Positions 43,772-53,423 are shown, counted from the first letter of the stretch. The stretch: 64,000 nt of DNA from Arenibacter algicola (GCF_000733925.1 NZ_JPOO01000001.1:1488001-1552000); one strand, 5' to 3'. A program made the numbers and translations. The notes: a model not told the origin generated them from the letters alone.

Positions 43772-44389
43772 TTACATATTATGGTCCATACCCCAACTAT
43801 TTTTAAACGCGAATTGATTTTGGGGCATACGCTGCCGTTGGCTAATTTCTTTTTTCTGAAGTTTTTCGGGGAGATCATCCAGTTCCCCACCATAATAGCC
43901 CAGGGCAATTGCCGTTACAATGTGGAATTCTTCAGGAATATTGAAGATTTGTTGGGCTTCTTTATAGTCTAATCCGGCCATATGGTGCATGGCTATTCCC
44001 ATATACTGGGCCTGTACTGTCATTGCACCCAGACCCATACCCAGGTCATGAAGGGCGTGGAAATTTTCTTTTCCCTTTTCGGTTTCTTTTTTATATGCCG
44101 TAAGCATTAAAAGGGGGGCATTTTTGGCCCATATCTTATTCGAATCTGTTAGGTTGTCCATAATTTTTTTATAGGCCTCTGAACCTTTTTCAGCATATAG
44201 GAATCGCCAAGGCTGCTGGTTATTGGAACTTGGGGCCCAACGCACAGCTTCAAAAAGTTGGTGCATATGTTGTTCGGTTATTTTTTTATCCTTAAAAATC
44301 CGAGGACTATATCGTTGTTTTAAAAGTGCAAATATTTCATAGTCGGAATCGGCAATGTTTTCTAGTTGAATTTGTTCCGGTGCTGTCAT
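43772..44389 (-). CDS. Nitroreductase family protein
   Basis: The 205-residue FMN-dependent protein has RYSPRIFKDKKIT, WAPSSNNQQPWRF, the AHALHDLGMGLGAMTVQAQ-like FMN region and the later HIVTAIALGYYGG. Enzymes of this family reduce nitro groups, quinones or flavins with NAD(P)H. Without a partner gene the substrate cannot be assigned. It converges with the aldehyde dehydrogenase gene. Confidence 0.92.
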   Translation of the reverse strand: MTAPEQIQLENIADSDYEIFALLKQRYSPRIFKDKKITEQHMHQLFEAVRWAPSSNNQQPWRFLYAEKGSEAYKKIMDNLTDSNKIWAKNAPLLMLTAYKKETEKGKENFHALHDLGMGLGAMTVQAQYMGIAMHHMAGLDYKEAQQIFNIPEEFHIVTAIALGYYGGELDDLPEKLQKKEISQRQRMPQNQFAFKNSWGMDHNM

Positions 44390-45155
44390 GATTTCTTTTT
44401 TTTAGCAATGTTTTATTAGTGAAACTCAATTTTGAGAAGTCAGTAAGACGTACTGAAAATTGAAAGTTGAACTAATCCCGCCTTTTTCGGCGGGATCTAG
44501 GTTCAATACCTCGACCCTTGGGTGGATTCCTATTATTGGGTTCAGGGCCTGCCTTTGTCAGACAGGCTTGCCCTAAGGTTTAATACCTTTTATTAATTGT
44601 TTTTTTTCATGAAACAACTCGGCTGCCGTAATAAATGATTCTGCTGAAGCAGCTTTTTTATTATGGCCACTCATTCTATGGTTTCGGGACTTGCTCTAGG
44701 GCTTAGCATAATTGTCTTCAAATTTTTATTAAATGGACCCTAACACAGCTCTGGTTTTACCAAGGGGCAATCTCTTAGGTCGAACACGGTAAACTAGTCT
44801 ACTTTATTTCTAACTATTTTGATTTGTGTTTACCGCTGACAAAGGGTAATGTGTGCCTCTGATCCATTTATTTGTAGCATCCCTATAAGCATAGCCAACA
44901 AGGGAGTATAAACTGTGGAGGCTTTAAATATTATATCAATAATAATAAGTTATGGGATGCTTAATTGACTCAAAACCAATAATATTTGATTCTTTCCAAA
45001 ATGGATTTTAGAGTTTTTTAGGGCTAATAACGATTTGCTGTGTTTATAGCTGTTGCAAAATGTCCAACAGGGATAGGGTCAAGGAAAATACGGTTGGTCA
45101 CTAACGCCATAGGATTTCTATGGATAAACTCCTTGGGATTCCAGATTGACCGTGG
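44390..45155. other. 766-bp intergenic region with hairpin and repeat
   Basis: The largest gene-free stretch. It holds a perfect 8-bp hairpin ATCCCGCC (44475-44482) / GGCGGGAT (44489-44496), copy 3 of the palindromic repeat (44541-44576), and then about 570 bp of AT-rich DNA without coding-like ORFs. A TTGACC-rich tail precedes the next gene's end. It may be decayed DNA. Confidence 0.5.
44541..44576. repeat. Palindromic interspersed repeat, copy 3 (partial)
   Basis: GGGCCTGCCTTTGTC followed by AGACAGGCTTGCCC matches the hairpin part of copy 1 (31637-31665) apart from a missing GGTA. The first 20-base block of copies 1 and 2 is absent here. Confidence 0.55.
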
Positions 45156-45845
45156 TTAGATCCAAAATTTGCGTTTCATTCTTAGGAATCCGATAATAAA
45201 ACAGATATACATCAATACGATCAGTGATAGGTGTATTCTTCTTATATGAACATATTCGTTTAATTGGTAGGTATAATTATAAAATCTGGAAGCCTTGATA
45301 GGGGCATAGCCCAGATAAAAAATTAAAAGCCCAATGCTTATCCATTTAATCCCGGTAAACCTATAGTCCAACTTTTTGGAGCTATTCCGGTGTTCCATGA
45401 AGAAGAGGATAATACATATCAAAATGGCAAAAGCTCCTGCCAAATAACTATATACCTGTGATTCTAGTTTGAAGCTTTGAAAAAACGGATTAATTAAGGA
45501 GACCAACAGATAATATATGGCAGCAAATATTATATATTTTTTATACTTTTTGTGGTCTATGTAGCTCCAATACACATAAAAAAAATAGCTAAAAAAGACC
45601 AAGTTGTATATATTGTAAATAATAACATTGTGCCTAATGAAGGAGGAAAAAATGGAAATATGGAATACCTCATAGTGCTTTGTAAAATAACCCAATAATT
45701 CTGTTAAGAAGGTGTACATTAAAAGTATTGGAAAATACTTTAATGGGGTAGTGTAATATTTGGGGTATTTAATTAAGGCTACTAATAAGGTTAGGGCATA
45801 GAGAGGTTGACTTGCATTCTCTAAAATAGTATCCAATATTTCCAT
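45156..45845 (-). CDS. Seven-helix membrane protein, unknown function
   Basis: The 229-residue protein has about seven hydrophobic helices (for example FPILLMYTFLTELLGYF, VIIYNIYNLVFFSYFFYVYW, IFAAIYYLLVSLINPFF, AGAFAILICIILFFM, ISIGLLIFYLGYAPI). Positive residues after several helices place the N-terminus outside and the C-terminus inside (a guess). It resembles uncharacterised Flavobacteriia membrane proteins near sensor kinases. No family name can be given. It follows the lipoprotein gene by 37 bp on the same strand. Confidence 0.72.
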   Translation of the reverse strand: MEILDTILENASQPLYALTLLVALIKYPKYYTTPLKYFPILLMYTFLTELLGYFTKHYEVFHISIFSSFIRHNVIIYNIYNLVFFSYFFYVYWSYIDHKKYKKYIIFAAIYYLLVSLINPFFQSFKLESQVYSYLAGAFAILICIILFFMEHRNSSKKLDYRFTGIKWISIGLLIFYLGYAPIKASRFYNYTYQLNEYVHIRRIHLSLIVLMYICFIIGFLRMKRKFWI

Positions 45846-45882
45846 TTTTGCTGCAATCTAGGGTTAATGAATCTTGTTAATC

Positions 45883-46569
45883 CTAGTGGTAAGGTGGTGG
45901 AACCATATTGGCCTCGTTCAACACTAGACTTTTATTTTTGACATTGAAGGGAGCAGGGGGTGCTGTTGGCATAAATGAAGCCTCGGATTTATTTTCCCCA
46001 GTTTGCTGCATCCTGTCCATGGCTTCATCTTTTTTTGGTTCCAAGTTATCAGTAAGCAAAATGGGGACATTTTTGCCATCGTCCTCTTCCCTGATATAGA
46101 ACCCGTATTCCCGGTCGTTGTCCTTTACGGCAGGGATAATAAAAAATGAGTTTTGTTTCGGATGTTTTATTTCCCTACCATCTTCAAAGGTCTTTTTATC
46201 TGGATAATTGGAAAAATAAAAACGTAGGGAGGAAATCTCCACATTGGCCTTTTTAGCTTCTTGTTCAATATAGGTCATGTATTCCTTTATGGTATTGTAG
46301 TCATAATAGCCAAAGCGGGCCACGTCGAATTTCTTCTCAGGAGCAAGTTCATTTTCATATTTTTCAATTAAACCTACCCTGCGTTCGCCGTAGGCATCAT
46401 ACATGGTTTTTGCTTGTTCCACGCTAACAATCTGCTTTGGAGCGTTAATTTCCATAGGTTCAGGTTCTGTAACAGGTGTTTTTTCCTTTTTTTGCTCACA
46501 GGAAGCAAGGCCAAAAACAACAAGGATTCCAAGGCATAATTTTGCATGAATTCTTTTTAGGTTTTTCAT
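45883..46569 (-). CDS. Hypothetical lipoprotein
   Basis: The 228-residue protein has a signal peptide ending in a lipobox (FGLASC, Cys24), then a Pro/Glu/Lys linker (KKEKTPVTEPEPMEINAPK) and a soluble domain with QAKTMYDAYGERRVGLIEKY and GFYIREEDDGKNV. It is probably an outer-membrane lipoprotein with a periplasmic domain. Nothing reveals the function. It is the first gene of a pair with the seven-helix protein. Confidence 0.72.
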   Translation of the reverse strand: MKNLKRIHAKLCLGILVVFGLASCEQKKEKTPVTEPEPMEINAPKQIVSVEQAKTMYDAYGERRVGLIEKYENELAPEKKFDVARFGYYDYNTIKEYMTYIEQEAKKANVEISSLRFYFSNYPDKKTFEDGREIKHPKQNSFFIIPAVKDNDREYGFYIREEDDGKNVPILLTDNLEPKKDEAMDRMQQTGENKSEASFMPTAPPAPFNVKNKSLVLNEANMVPPPYH

Positions 46570-46724
46570 AATTCAAATTTTTACAATTAGTTGTTAATTA
46601 AAGTAATTATTTAGTGGTAAGCGTTGGGGGAAAACACTTGTTAAATTAAATGTTAAAGTACTGATTATTGTACATCTAAAAAAATTGCTCAAAAAATAAA
46701 TGTATTTTTCTTGGGGGTTGAAAA

Positions 46725-46762
46725 CAAAAAAATCCCATCTGGTATTATAACCAAATGGGATT
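46725..46762 (-). terminator. Rho-independent terminator downstream of rho
   Basis: Stem AATCCCATCTGGT (46731-46743) / ACCAAATGGGATT (46750-46762) has a 6-nt loop. Read on the minus strand it is followed by a run of T (A-run 46725-46732 on the plus strand). It lies about 40 bp after the rho stop codon. Confidence 0.85.
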
Positions 46763-46803
46763 TTAAGTCTGTCCCTAATTTTTAGGGATTATGCATCTTG
46801 TGT

Positions 46804-48489
46804 TTATTGGTTCATGGTAAGCAAAAACTCTTCGTTGTTCTTGGTTTGCCTAAATCTTTGTTCAATAAATTCCATGGCCTCTACAGGATTCATGTCCGCT
46901 AAATACTTTCTCATGATCCACATTCTCTGAATGGTGTTTTCATCCAATAAAAGATCGTCCCTTCTTGTACTAGACGAAGTAAGATCGATGGCCGGGAATA
47001 TTCTACGGTTGGATATTTTTCTATCCAATTGTAATTCCATGTTACCAGTTCCTTTGAATTCCTCAAAGATTACTTCATCCATTTTAGAGCCGGTTTCAGT
47101 AAGTGCTGTTGCAATAATGGTTAAGGAACCACCACCTTCAATATTACGCGCAGCTCCAAAGAAACGCTTTGGTTTATGAAGGGCGTTGGCATCGACACCA
47201 CCACTCAAGACCTTTCCGGAGGCCGGTTGAACTGTATTGTAGGCACGGGCAAGACGGGTAATGGAATCCAACAGGATAACCACATCGTGTCCACATTCTA
47301 CCAAACGTTTAGCTTTTTCCAAAACAATATTGGCAACCCTAACGTGTTCCGTCGCTTCCTTGTCAAAGGTAGAGGCAACAACCTCACCACGAACATTACG
47401 TTGCATGTCCGTAACTTCCTCTGGACGTTCATCTATCAAAAGGATAATTTGATAAACTTCTGGATGATTGGCAGCAATACCATTGGCTATATCCTTTAAA
47501 AGCATGGTCTTACCAGTTTTAGGCTGGGATACGATCATACCTCTCTGACCTTTTCCTATAGGACTGAATAGATCTATAATTCTTGTAGAAATGGTACTTT
47601 GTCTTTCCGCAAGATTGAATTTTTCCTGTGGGAATAAAGGGGTCAAGTGTTCAAAAGACACCCTATCCCTAACTATTTGGGGATCTATCCCGTTTATCTT
47701 ATTTACCTTAATAAGCGGGAAATACTTCTCACCTTCTTTTGGTGGACGTACATTTCCAAGTACGGTATCTCCAGTTTTTAATCCAAATAATCTTATTTGG
47801 GACTGGGATACATATATATCATCTGGAGAAGAAAGATAGTTGTAATCCGAGGATCTTAAAAATCCGTAGCCATCCTGCATAATATCCAGGACCCCTTCAC
47901 TTTCTATAATACTGTCGAACTCAAATTCCGGTTCTTTATATTTGTTTTTTAGGTCCTTATCAAAATTGCTGTTGTTTTTGTCAACATTACCTTTTTGATG
48001 GTGTGGATTTTTTTTATGTTGAGGTTTATTGGGTTGCGAAGTATTTTGCTGTGATGCATTTTGTTGTGGTGCACCTTTTTGAAATTCCTTTTTCGCCTGT
48101 ACAGGATTATTGTGTTGGCGAGGTTTTCTTTCGCGTTTTGTATCCTCTTTTTTATCTTCAACCGCAGTGGAAGTTTCTTCTGGGGTACTCGATTTTTCTG
48201 TTGGTGCAACAGATTTCATCTCCGGTTTTCCGGGTGCGGGTGCCTTTGCTGCCGTTTCTTTTGGTTTAGACTTGATTATTCTGGACCTTTTGGGCTTGGC
48301 CGTACTGCTTTCTTCTGTAGTTGCCTCGGTTCTCTCTTGAACAATTTTTGGATTGGATGCTTGAACATCCAAAATTTGATAGACCAAATCGAGCTTTTTT
48401 AAAGTTTTAAATTTGGCAACATTTAGGCCCTGGGCGATTTCCTGAAGCTCAGGAAGCTTTTTTGATTTTAAATCTGAAATCTCAAACAT
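46804..48489 (-). CDS. rho: Transcription termination factor Rho
   Basis: The 561-residue Rho has an N-terminal Rho_N helix domain (residues 1-45) and a long Lys/Glu/Gln/Asn-rich insert (about 55-185). The cold-shock RNA-binding domain (about 195-270) has GYGFLRSSDYNYL. The ATPase has Walker A SQPKTGKTM, Walker B VVILLDSITRLARAYN, Q-loop SGGVDANALHKPKRFFGAARN and R-loop GTGNMELQLDRK. E. coli Rho is 419 residues; the difference is the low-complexity insert typical of Bacteroidota. Rho hexamers end transcription of untranslated RNA. It is followed by its own terminator and divergent from the DUF4293 gene. Confidence 0.97.
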   Translation of the reverse strand: MFEISDLKSKKLPELQEIAQGLNVAKFKTLKKLDLVYQILDVQASNPKIVQERTEATTEESSTAKPKRSRIIKSKPKETAAKAPAPGKPEMKSVAPTEKSSTPEETSTAVEDKKEDTKRERKPRQHNNPVQAKKEFQKGAPQQNASQQNTSQPNKPQHKKNPHHQKGNVDKNNSNFDKDLKNKYKEPEFEFDSIIESEGVLDIMQDGYGFLRSSDYNYLSSPDDIYVSQSQIRLFGLKTGDTVLGNVRPPKEGEKYFPLIKVNKINGIDPQIVRDRVSFEHLTPLFPQEKFNLAERQSTISTRIIDLFSPIGKGQRGMIVSQPKTGKTMLLKDIANGIAANHPEVYQIILLIDERPEEVTDMQRNVRGEVVASTFDKEATEHVRVANIVLEKAKRLVECGHDVVILLDSITRLARAYNTVQPASGKVLSGGVDANALHKPKRFFGAARNIEGGGSLTIIATALTETGSKMDEVIFEEFKGTGNMELQLDRKISNRRIFPAIDLTSSSTRRDDLLLDENTIQRMWIMRKYLADMNPVEAMEFIEQRFRQTKNNEEFLLTMNQ

Positions 48490-48686
48490 TAAGTTTTGAA
48501 TAAATTATACTTATTACGAAAATATGAAGTGTATGTTGTTCTTGTTTTTGGATAATAAAGGGAATGAAATCCCCTGTTGGTAAGTAATCTGACTTATAAC
48601 GTAGCAATATTACAAATTATTTTCAATATTAGGGTGATAATTTTTAAAAAGACGCTTATTTTTGCCTCTCAATTGTATTAAAAAGC

Positions 48687-49097
48687 ATGATTCAAAGAAT
48701 TCAGACCCTTTATTTAATCGTAGTTATACTATTAGGTGCGGTTGTTCCGTTCTTTGTAAATCTATGGTCGGATGCTAGGGGAAATGAGATATTTGCGGAA
48801 AATGAAGTATTTGTTTCCATTGCTTTTTATGCCGTAGCAGTCCTAGGGCTGTTGGGGATAGTTTTATTTAAGAATAGACAAAATCAATTTGTTGTGAACA
48901 GATTGAATATGATATTGAATCTTTTTTTACTAGGATTTTTCGTTTACCGATCACTAAACTTATCCGGAGAGACTATTGTTTCAGAGAAGGGTATTGGGAT
49001 GCTGATTCCTGTATTTTCTATCGTTTTTTTAGTCCTGGCCAACAGGGCAATAAAAAAGGATGAAGATCTTGTAAAATCTGTTGATCGATTGCGTTAA
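48687..49097 (+). CDS. DUF4293 family membrane protein
   Basis: The 136-residue protein starts MIQRIQTLYLIVVILLGAVV, a hallmark of DUF4293, and has four helices (1-25, 42-62, 70-90, 100-122) with a QNQFVVNRLN loop. The family is restricted to Bacteroidota and of unknown function; it commonly sits next to rho. The gene ends just before a strong terminator. Confidence 0.9.
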   Translation: MIQRIQTLYLIVVILLGAVVPFFVNLWSDARGNEIFAENEVFVSIAFYAVAVLGLLGIVLFKNRQNQFVVNRLNMILNLFLLGFFVYRSLNLSGETIVSEKGIGMLIPVFSIVFLVLANRAIKKDEDLVKSVDRLR

Positions 49098-49126
49098 GCC
49101 TAACATCTTAGTAGTATTAGTGCGTG

Positions 49127-49154
49127 AACCCGGGGTAGTGCCCGGGTTTTTTTT
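49127..49154 (+). terminator. Rho-independent terminator after the DUF4293 gene
   Basis: Stem AACCCGGG (49127-49134) / CCCGGGTT (49141-49148) with GTAGTG loop, followed by a T run to 49154. Confidence 0.88.
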
Positions 49155-49279
49155 GTATTGAAACTTAGGTTAAAAAAGGTTGCTTGCAACGAATTTAAAA
49201 CTGTTGCTTGAGCTAATCCCGCTTTTTTTAGAGTGATATTGTATTTTGAGACTCTAGTATCACAGAAGTCACTTGCGAA

Positions 49280-49777
49280 TCATCCCCTTTTGCCAAGCTC
49301 TATAATCTCCAGATCCTTGATATTTTCTTTGTCTATTTTAAACCTCAACATGGTGCGTACTTGATGAAAACCGTGAATTCCACAAGCTCCGGGGTTCATA
49401 TGTAATAGGTTTAACTTTTTATCCCACATTACTTTTAGAATATGGGAGTGGCCGGAAATAAAAAGTTTTGGAGGATTCCTTTTAATCTCCTCCCTGATAC
49501 GTATATTGTATTTGTTGGGATATCCACCTATATGGGTCATCCAGACGTCTACTTCCTCACATTTAAATCGGTTGTCCAAGGGATATTCCAACTGAATTTT
49601 ATTTTCATCTATATTTCCGTAGACGCCTTTTACCGGCTTTATCTTTTCTAAGGTATCCATGAGTTCCAAATTACCAATATCCCCCGCATGCCATATTTCA
49701 TCGGCCTCCCTGGCATATTTTAGAATTTTCTCGTCCATATGTCCGTGGGTATCGGAAAGAAGGAGTATTTTTTTCAT
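49280..49777 (-). CDS. YfcE/MJ0936-type metallophosphoesterase
   Basis: The 165-residue protein has the metallophosphoesterase ligands: LLSDTHGHMD, WHAGDIGN, KGVYGNIDE, WMTHIGGYP, SGHSHI and MNPGACG. Length matches YfcE, a Mn-dependent phosphodiesterase of the calcineurin-like fold. It is divergent from truA and separated by 217 bp. The in vivo substrate is not known. Confidence 0.93.
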   Translation of the reverse strand: MKKILLLSDTHGHMDEKILKYAREADEIWHAGDIGNLELMDTLEKIKPVKGVYGNIDENKIQLEYPLDNRFKCEEVDVWMTHIGGYPNKYNIRIREEIKRNPPKLFISGHSHILKVMWDKKLNLLHMNPGACGIHGFHQVRTMLRFKIDKENIKDLEIIELGKRG

Positions 49778-49993
49778 GCGTTTAATTCTTTATGATTTCT
49801 TACCTAAAAAGCAATTAAATAATCTGGATAAACCTAAGGGGCCAACATTGGGGTTTTACAGCTGTAAACATAAGGCAATTGGACAAATGGACATAGTAAT
49901 ACTTTATGTCAATATTGTATTAAAACATTTCAGCTATCTGTTTTTCTCCATTAGAACAAGTATCTTTGCCAACTACAAAACTAAATTATTCAT

Positions 49994-50746
49994 TTGAGAT
50001 ATTTCGTCCAATTTTCCTATCAGGGCAGGTCGTATCACGGTTGGCAAAAACAGCCCAATGCAATAAGCGTACAGGAGGTTTTGGAAAACGCCTTTTCCTT
50101 AATTTTACGGGAAACAGTGTCTTTGACGGGGGCAGGTAGAACAGATACAGGGGTCCATGCCAGGGAAATGTTTGCCCATTTTGATTCTGATGCGCTTTTT
50201 GAGGGAACGGAATTGGTTCATCGTTTAAACGCTTATCTGCCAGACGATATAGCCATTGTTTCTATTTCTAAAGTTTCTGCGGACGCACACGCCCGCTTCA
50301 ATGCTACTGAGCGTACATACGAATATTGGATAGTGCAAAATAAGAATCCCTTTTTGGTAGATGGGGCCTATTATGTGAAATATCCGTTAAATATAGAGCA
50401 GATGAACAAAGCTGCAGCTATTTTAGTGGAACATAAGGATTTTGAATGTTTTTCAAAGTCTAATACCGATGTAAAAACCTACCTCTGCGATGTTAGAAAG
50501 GCACAATGGATTAAGGATGAAGAAAAGTTGGTTTTTACCATAAGTGCAGATAGATTTTTGAGGAATATGGTCCGTGCCATCGTTGGAACCCTATTGGATG
50601 TTGGTTTGGGCAAATCTTCCCATACGGACATGGAGTATGTTTTGGCCAGTAAGGATAGGGGCAAGGCCGGGGTATCGGTACCTGCAAAAGGATTATATTT
50701 GACATCAATTAAATATCCTAATAATATTTTCGATCACAATGGATAA
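49994..50746 (+). CDS. truA: tRNA pseudouridine synthase A
   Basis: The 250-residue TruA modifies positions 38-40 of the tRNA anticodon arm. The catalytic Asp is D51 in GAGRTDTGVHAREMF. Other landmarks are WQKQPNAISVQEVLE, HARFNATERTYEYWI and FLRNMVRAIVGTLLDVG. The start is TTG at 49994: the frame has a stop at 49982 and no ATG before the conserved RYFVQFSYQG. The last 8 bp overlap the ABC transporter gene, implying coupled translation. Confidence 0.95.
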   Translation: MRYFVQFSYQGRSYHGWQKQPNAISVQEVLENAFSLILRETVSLTGAGRTDTGVHAREMFAHFDSDALFEGTELVHRLNAYLPDDIAIVSISKVSADAHARFNATERTYEYWIVQNKNPFLVDGAYYVKYPLNIEQMNKAAAILVEHKDFECFSKSNTDVKTYLCDVRKAQWIKDEEKLVFTISADRFLRNMVRAIVGTLLDVGLGKSSHTDMEYVLASKDRGKAGVSVPAKGLYLTSIKYPNNIFDHNG

Positions 50747-52505
50747 GGATACAGGAAAAGCATTTGATTATAGATTGTTTAAGCGCTTGCTTAGGCATGT
50801 TAGGCCATATTTAATTACGTTTTATGGAGTCGCCATAGCAGCAATCCTACTCTCTGGGTTTGCAGTTTTAACGCCCATTTTGGTGGGGGAGATAGTTGAC
50901 AATGCCATTACCAATAAGGATGGGCAAAAATTATTGACCTTGACCTTGGCCATGGTAGGGGTTTTGTTGGGCGAAGTTTTAAGTCAGCTTTATTTTAATT
51001 ATTACGCTAATTGGTTGGGAGAATCCGTTATTAAGGATATTAGAATAAATCTCTTTAAACACCTTATGGGTTTTAAGATGAAGTATTATGACAATTCCTC
51101 CATAGGCGTTTTGGTTACCCGTGCGGTTACAGATATGCAAAGGATAGGTGAAATTTTTAGTGAAGGTTTCTTTGTCATCGTTTCCGATCTCCTTAAAATG
51201 TTGGTGGTGGCCATAGTAATGATCGTCACCAATTGGAAACTGTCTCTAATTGTATTTGCTGTATTGCCCATAATATTATACGCTACCAGACTGTTTCAAA
51301 AGGCAATGAAGGTTGCTTTTATTGAGGTTAGGGCGCAGGTTTCCAATCTAAATTCTTTTGTGCAGGAACGTATCACCGGAATGAAGATAGTACAGTTGTT
51401 TACTAGGGAAGAGATAGAGAAGGAAAAATTCAGGGAGATTAATGAGAAACACCAAAATGCCTGGTTAAAAACTGTATGGTATAACTCCATTTTTTTTCCG
51501 GTAGCTGAAATCGTATCCTCTATTACGGTAGGATTGATTGTTTGGTACGGGGGTCTGCAGAATGTTGCCAATATAGGCCAAGAGGAATATGGCACCATTT
51601 TCATGTTCATACTACTCTCAAGCATGTTGTTCCGTCCGCTTCGCCAAATTGCGGATAAATTCAATACCCTACAAATGGGAATGGTAGCTGCTAATAGGGT
51701 GTTTAAAATATTGGATACGGACAGCAATATTCAAGATGTAGGGACAATAGATAAAGACAGTGTCAAAGGGGAAATCGAGTTTAAAAATGTACGCTTTGGC
51801 TATTTGGAAAATGAGGAGGTACTGCATGGAATTTCCTTTAAGGTAAAGGCAGGAGAGACCATAGCCATAGTAGGGGCAACGGGAGCCGGAAAATCTACCA
51901 TAATTAATTTACTCAATCGTTTCTACGAAATTAATTCAGGTGCTATTTTGATCGATGGAATCAATATAAGGGACTATAAGCTGAATTCTTTAAGGTCTAA
52001 AATTGCCGTGGTTTTGCAGGATGTATTTCTCTTTGCGGATACCATAGCCAATAATATTTCCCTAAAGAACGATGCCATAACCATAGAGCATATGGAGCAT
52101 GCTGCCAAGCAAATAGGCGTCCATGAGTTTATTTCCAGTCTTCCCGGAGGTTATGCCTACAATATAAAGGAAAGAGGTACTATGCTTTCTAGTGGCCAAA
52201 GACAATTGATAGCTTTTTTAAGGGCCTATGTAAGTAATCCCAGTATTTTGGTATTGGATGAGGCTACATCTTCGGTAGATACCTATTCCGAACAGTTGAT
52301 ACAACGTGCAACGGAAAAGATTACCGAAGGGCGCACTTCCATTATAATAGCCCATCGTTTGGCTACAATTAAAAAGGCCGATAAGATATTGGTAATGCAG
52401 GACGGCTTGATGGTAGAGACCGGTACCCATAAAGAACTATTGAAACAAAAAGGGTATTATCAAAATTTATATGAGGCCCAATTTTTGGCCGAAGAGGTAG
52501 CCTAA
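50739..52505 (+). CDS. ABC exporter, MsbA-like fused permease and ATPase
   Basis: The 588-residue half-transporter has an N-terminal six-helix membrane domain (about 20-310: LITFYGVAIAAILLSGFAVL, FFVIVSDLLKMLVVAIVMI and others). The C-terminal ATPase has Walker A VGATGAGKSTI, Q-loop VLQDVFLFADT, signature LSSGQRQLIAF (first Gly replaced by Ser) and Walker B ILVLDEATSSVD. It resembles lipid or drug exporters of the MsbA/LmrA group. Its 8-bp overlap with truA shows an operon. The cargo is unknown. Confidence 0.94.
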   Translation: MDKDTGKAFDYRLFKRLLRHVRPYLITFYGVAIAAILLSGFAVLTPILVGEIVDNAITNKDGQKLLTLTLAMVGVLLGEVLSQLYFNYYANWLGESVIKDIRINLFKHLMGFKMKYYDNSSIGVLVTRAVTDMQRIGEIFSEGFFVIVSDLLKMLVVAIVMIVTNWKLSLIVFAVLPIILYATRLFQKAMKVAFIEVRAQVSNLNSFVQERITGMKIVQLFTREEIEKEKFREINEKHQNAWLKTVWYNSIFFPVAEIVSSITVGLIVWYGGLQNVANIGQEEYGTIFMFILLSSMLFRPLRQIADKFNTLQMGMVAANRVFKILDTDSNIQDVGTIDKDSVKGEIEFKNVRFGYLENEEVLHGISFKVKAGETIAIVGATGAGKSTIINLLNRFYEINSGAILIDGINIRDYKLNSLRSKIAVVLQDVFLFADTIANNISLKNDAITIEHMEHAAKQIGVHEFISSLPGGYAYNIKERGTMLSSGQRQLIAFLRAYVSNPSILVLDEATSSVDTYSEQLIQRATEKITEGRTSIIIAHRLATIKKADKILVMQDGLMVETGTHKELLKQKGYYQNLYEAQFLAEEVA

Positions 52506-52527
52506 GGTTTCCCTTAAGCTTATGCAG

Positions 52528-53313
52528 TTAAAGTAGGTCCGATTTTATTAGGCTGGAGAGCTCTTCCAAATCCTTGAACAATACAAATTCCCCATTTTTT
52601 ATATAGGATATTAGCCCAGTTTCCTCACTTACAATGATGGCCAGGGCATCTGTTTTTTCTGTTATGCCTACCGCGGCCCTATGTCTAAGTCCAAATCGCA
52701 ATGGTATGGAACGTTCATTGGAAACAGGGAGAATTACCCGGGTAGCCACTATAAAATTATCCTCAATAACGGCTGCACCGTCATGTAAGGGGCTGTTCTT
52801 ATAGAAAATACTTTCCAGAATGGGCTGGGTTATTTCAATATACATTTTATCTCCGGTCGACTTAACAAAGTCCAAAGAATTATTTCTGGCAATAATGATG
52901 AGGGCACCAGTTTTGGTACTTCCCATTTTTTCACATGCTGCAACAATTGCATCTACATTGGTGCCTATGGTAAGTCCGTCTTCCTTAAGAAATTTAAAGT
53001 GTTTTAGAAAGTTGCGTTTGGAGGCCAAATTGGTTGAGCCCACCATTAACAGAAATTTTCTGATCTCTTGTTGGAAAACAATGATAAGGGCAATTAGTCC
53101 CACTTGCATAAAACCACCGACCATGCTACTGATCATTTTCATGTCCAAAACTTCGGTCAACTTCCAAAAGGCCCAAACAATAACGATACCAATAAATATA
53201 TTAATGGCTACCGTTCCACGGACTAATTGGTATACATAATACATGAGTACAGCCACCAAAAAGATGTCTATAATATCTGTAACACTAAAATCTAAGAAGT
53301 TTAAAAAATCCAA
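52528..53313 (-). CDS. cdaA: Diadenylate cyclase CdaA
   Basis: The 261-residue protein makes c-di-AMP from two ATP. Three N-terminal membrane helices (IIDIFLVAVLMYYVYQLV, NIFIGIVIVWAFWKL, VGLIALIIVFQQEI) are followed by the DisA_N domain (about 100-245) with NSPLHDGAAVIED (DGA) and RFGLRHRAAVGITEKTDA (RHR). The start codon is TTG at 53313; the alignment to known CdaA begins exactly there and no upstream ATG is in frame. It follows folP by 110 bp on the same strand, a common flavobacterial order. c-di-AMP controls potassium, cell-wall and osmotic balance. Confidence 0.94.
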   Translation of the reverse strand: MDFLNFLDFSVTDIIDIFLVAVLMYYVYQLVRGTVAINIFIGIVIVWAFWKLTEVLDMKMISSMVGGFMQVGLIALIIVFQQEIRKFLLMVGSTNLASKRNFLKHFKFLKEDGLTIGTNVDAIVAACEKMGSTKTGALIIIARNNSLDFVKSTGDKMYIEITQPILESIFYKNSPLHDGAAVIEDNFIVATRVILPVSNERSIPLRFGLRHRAAVGITEKTDALAIIVSEETGLISYIKNGEFVLFKDLEELSSLIKSDLL

Positions 53314-53423
53314 TCCTGTGGTTTTTGTAAAAATAGGAAATAAGCTATAACCTCAAATTAAATTCGAAAAAATGTTTTGGCTCTTTTTTGAACAATTTTT
53401 AAATAGCTTAGCATGAAAATTGG

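Noticed and set aside
48003..48402. Plus-strand Phe/Ser/Leu-rich ORFs opposite the rho gene
   Set aside because: Caused by the low-complexity Lys/Gln/Asn-rich insert of Rho read on the other strand.
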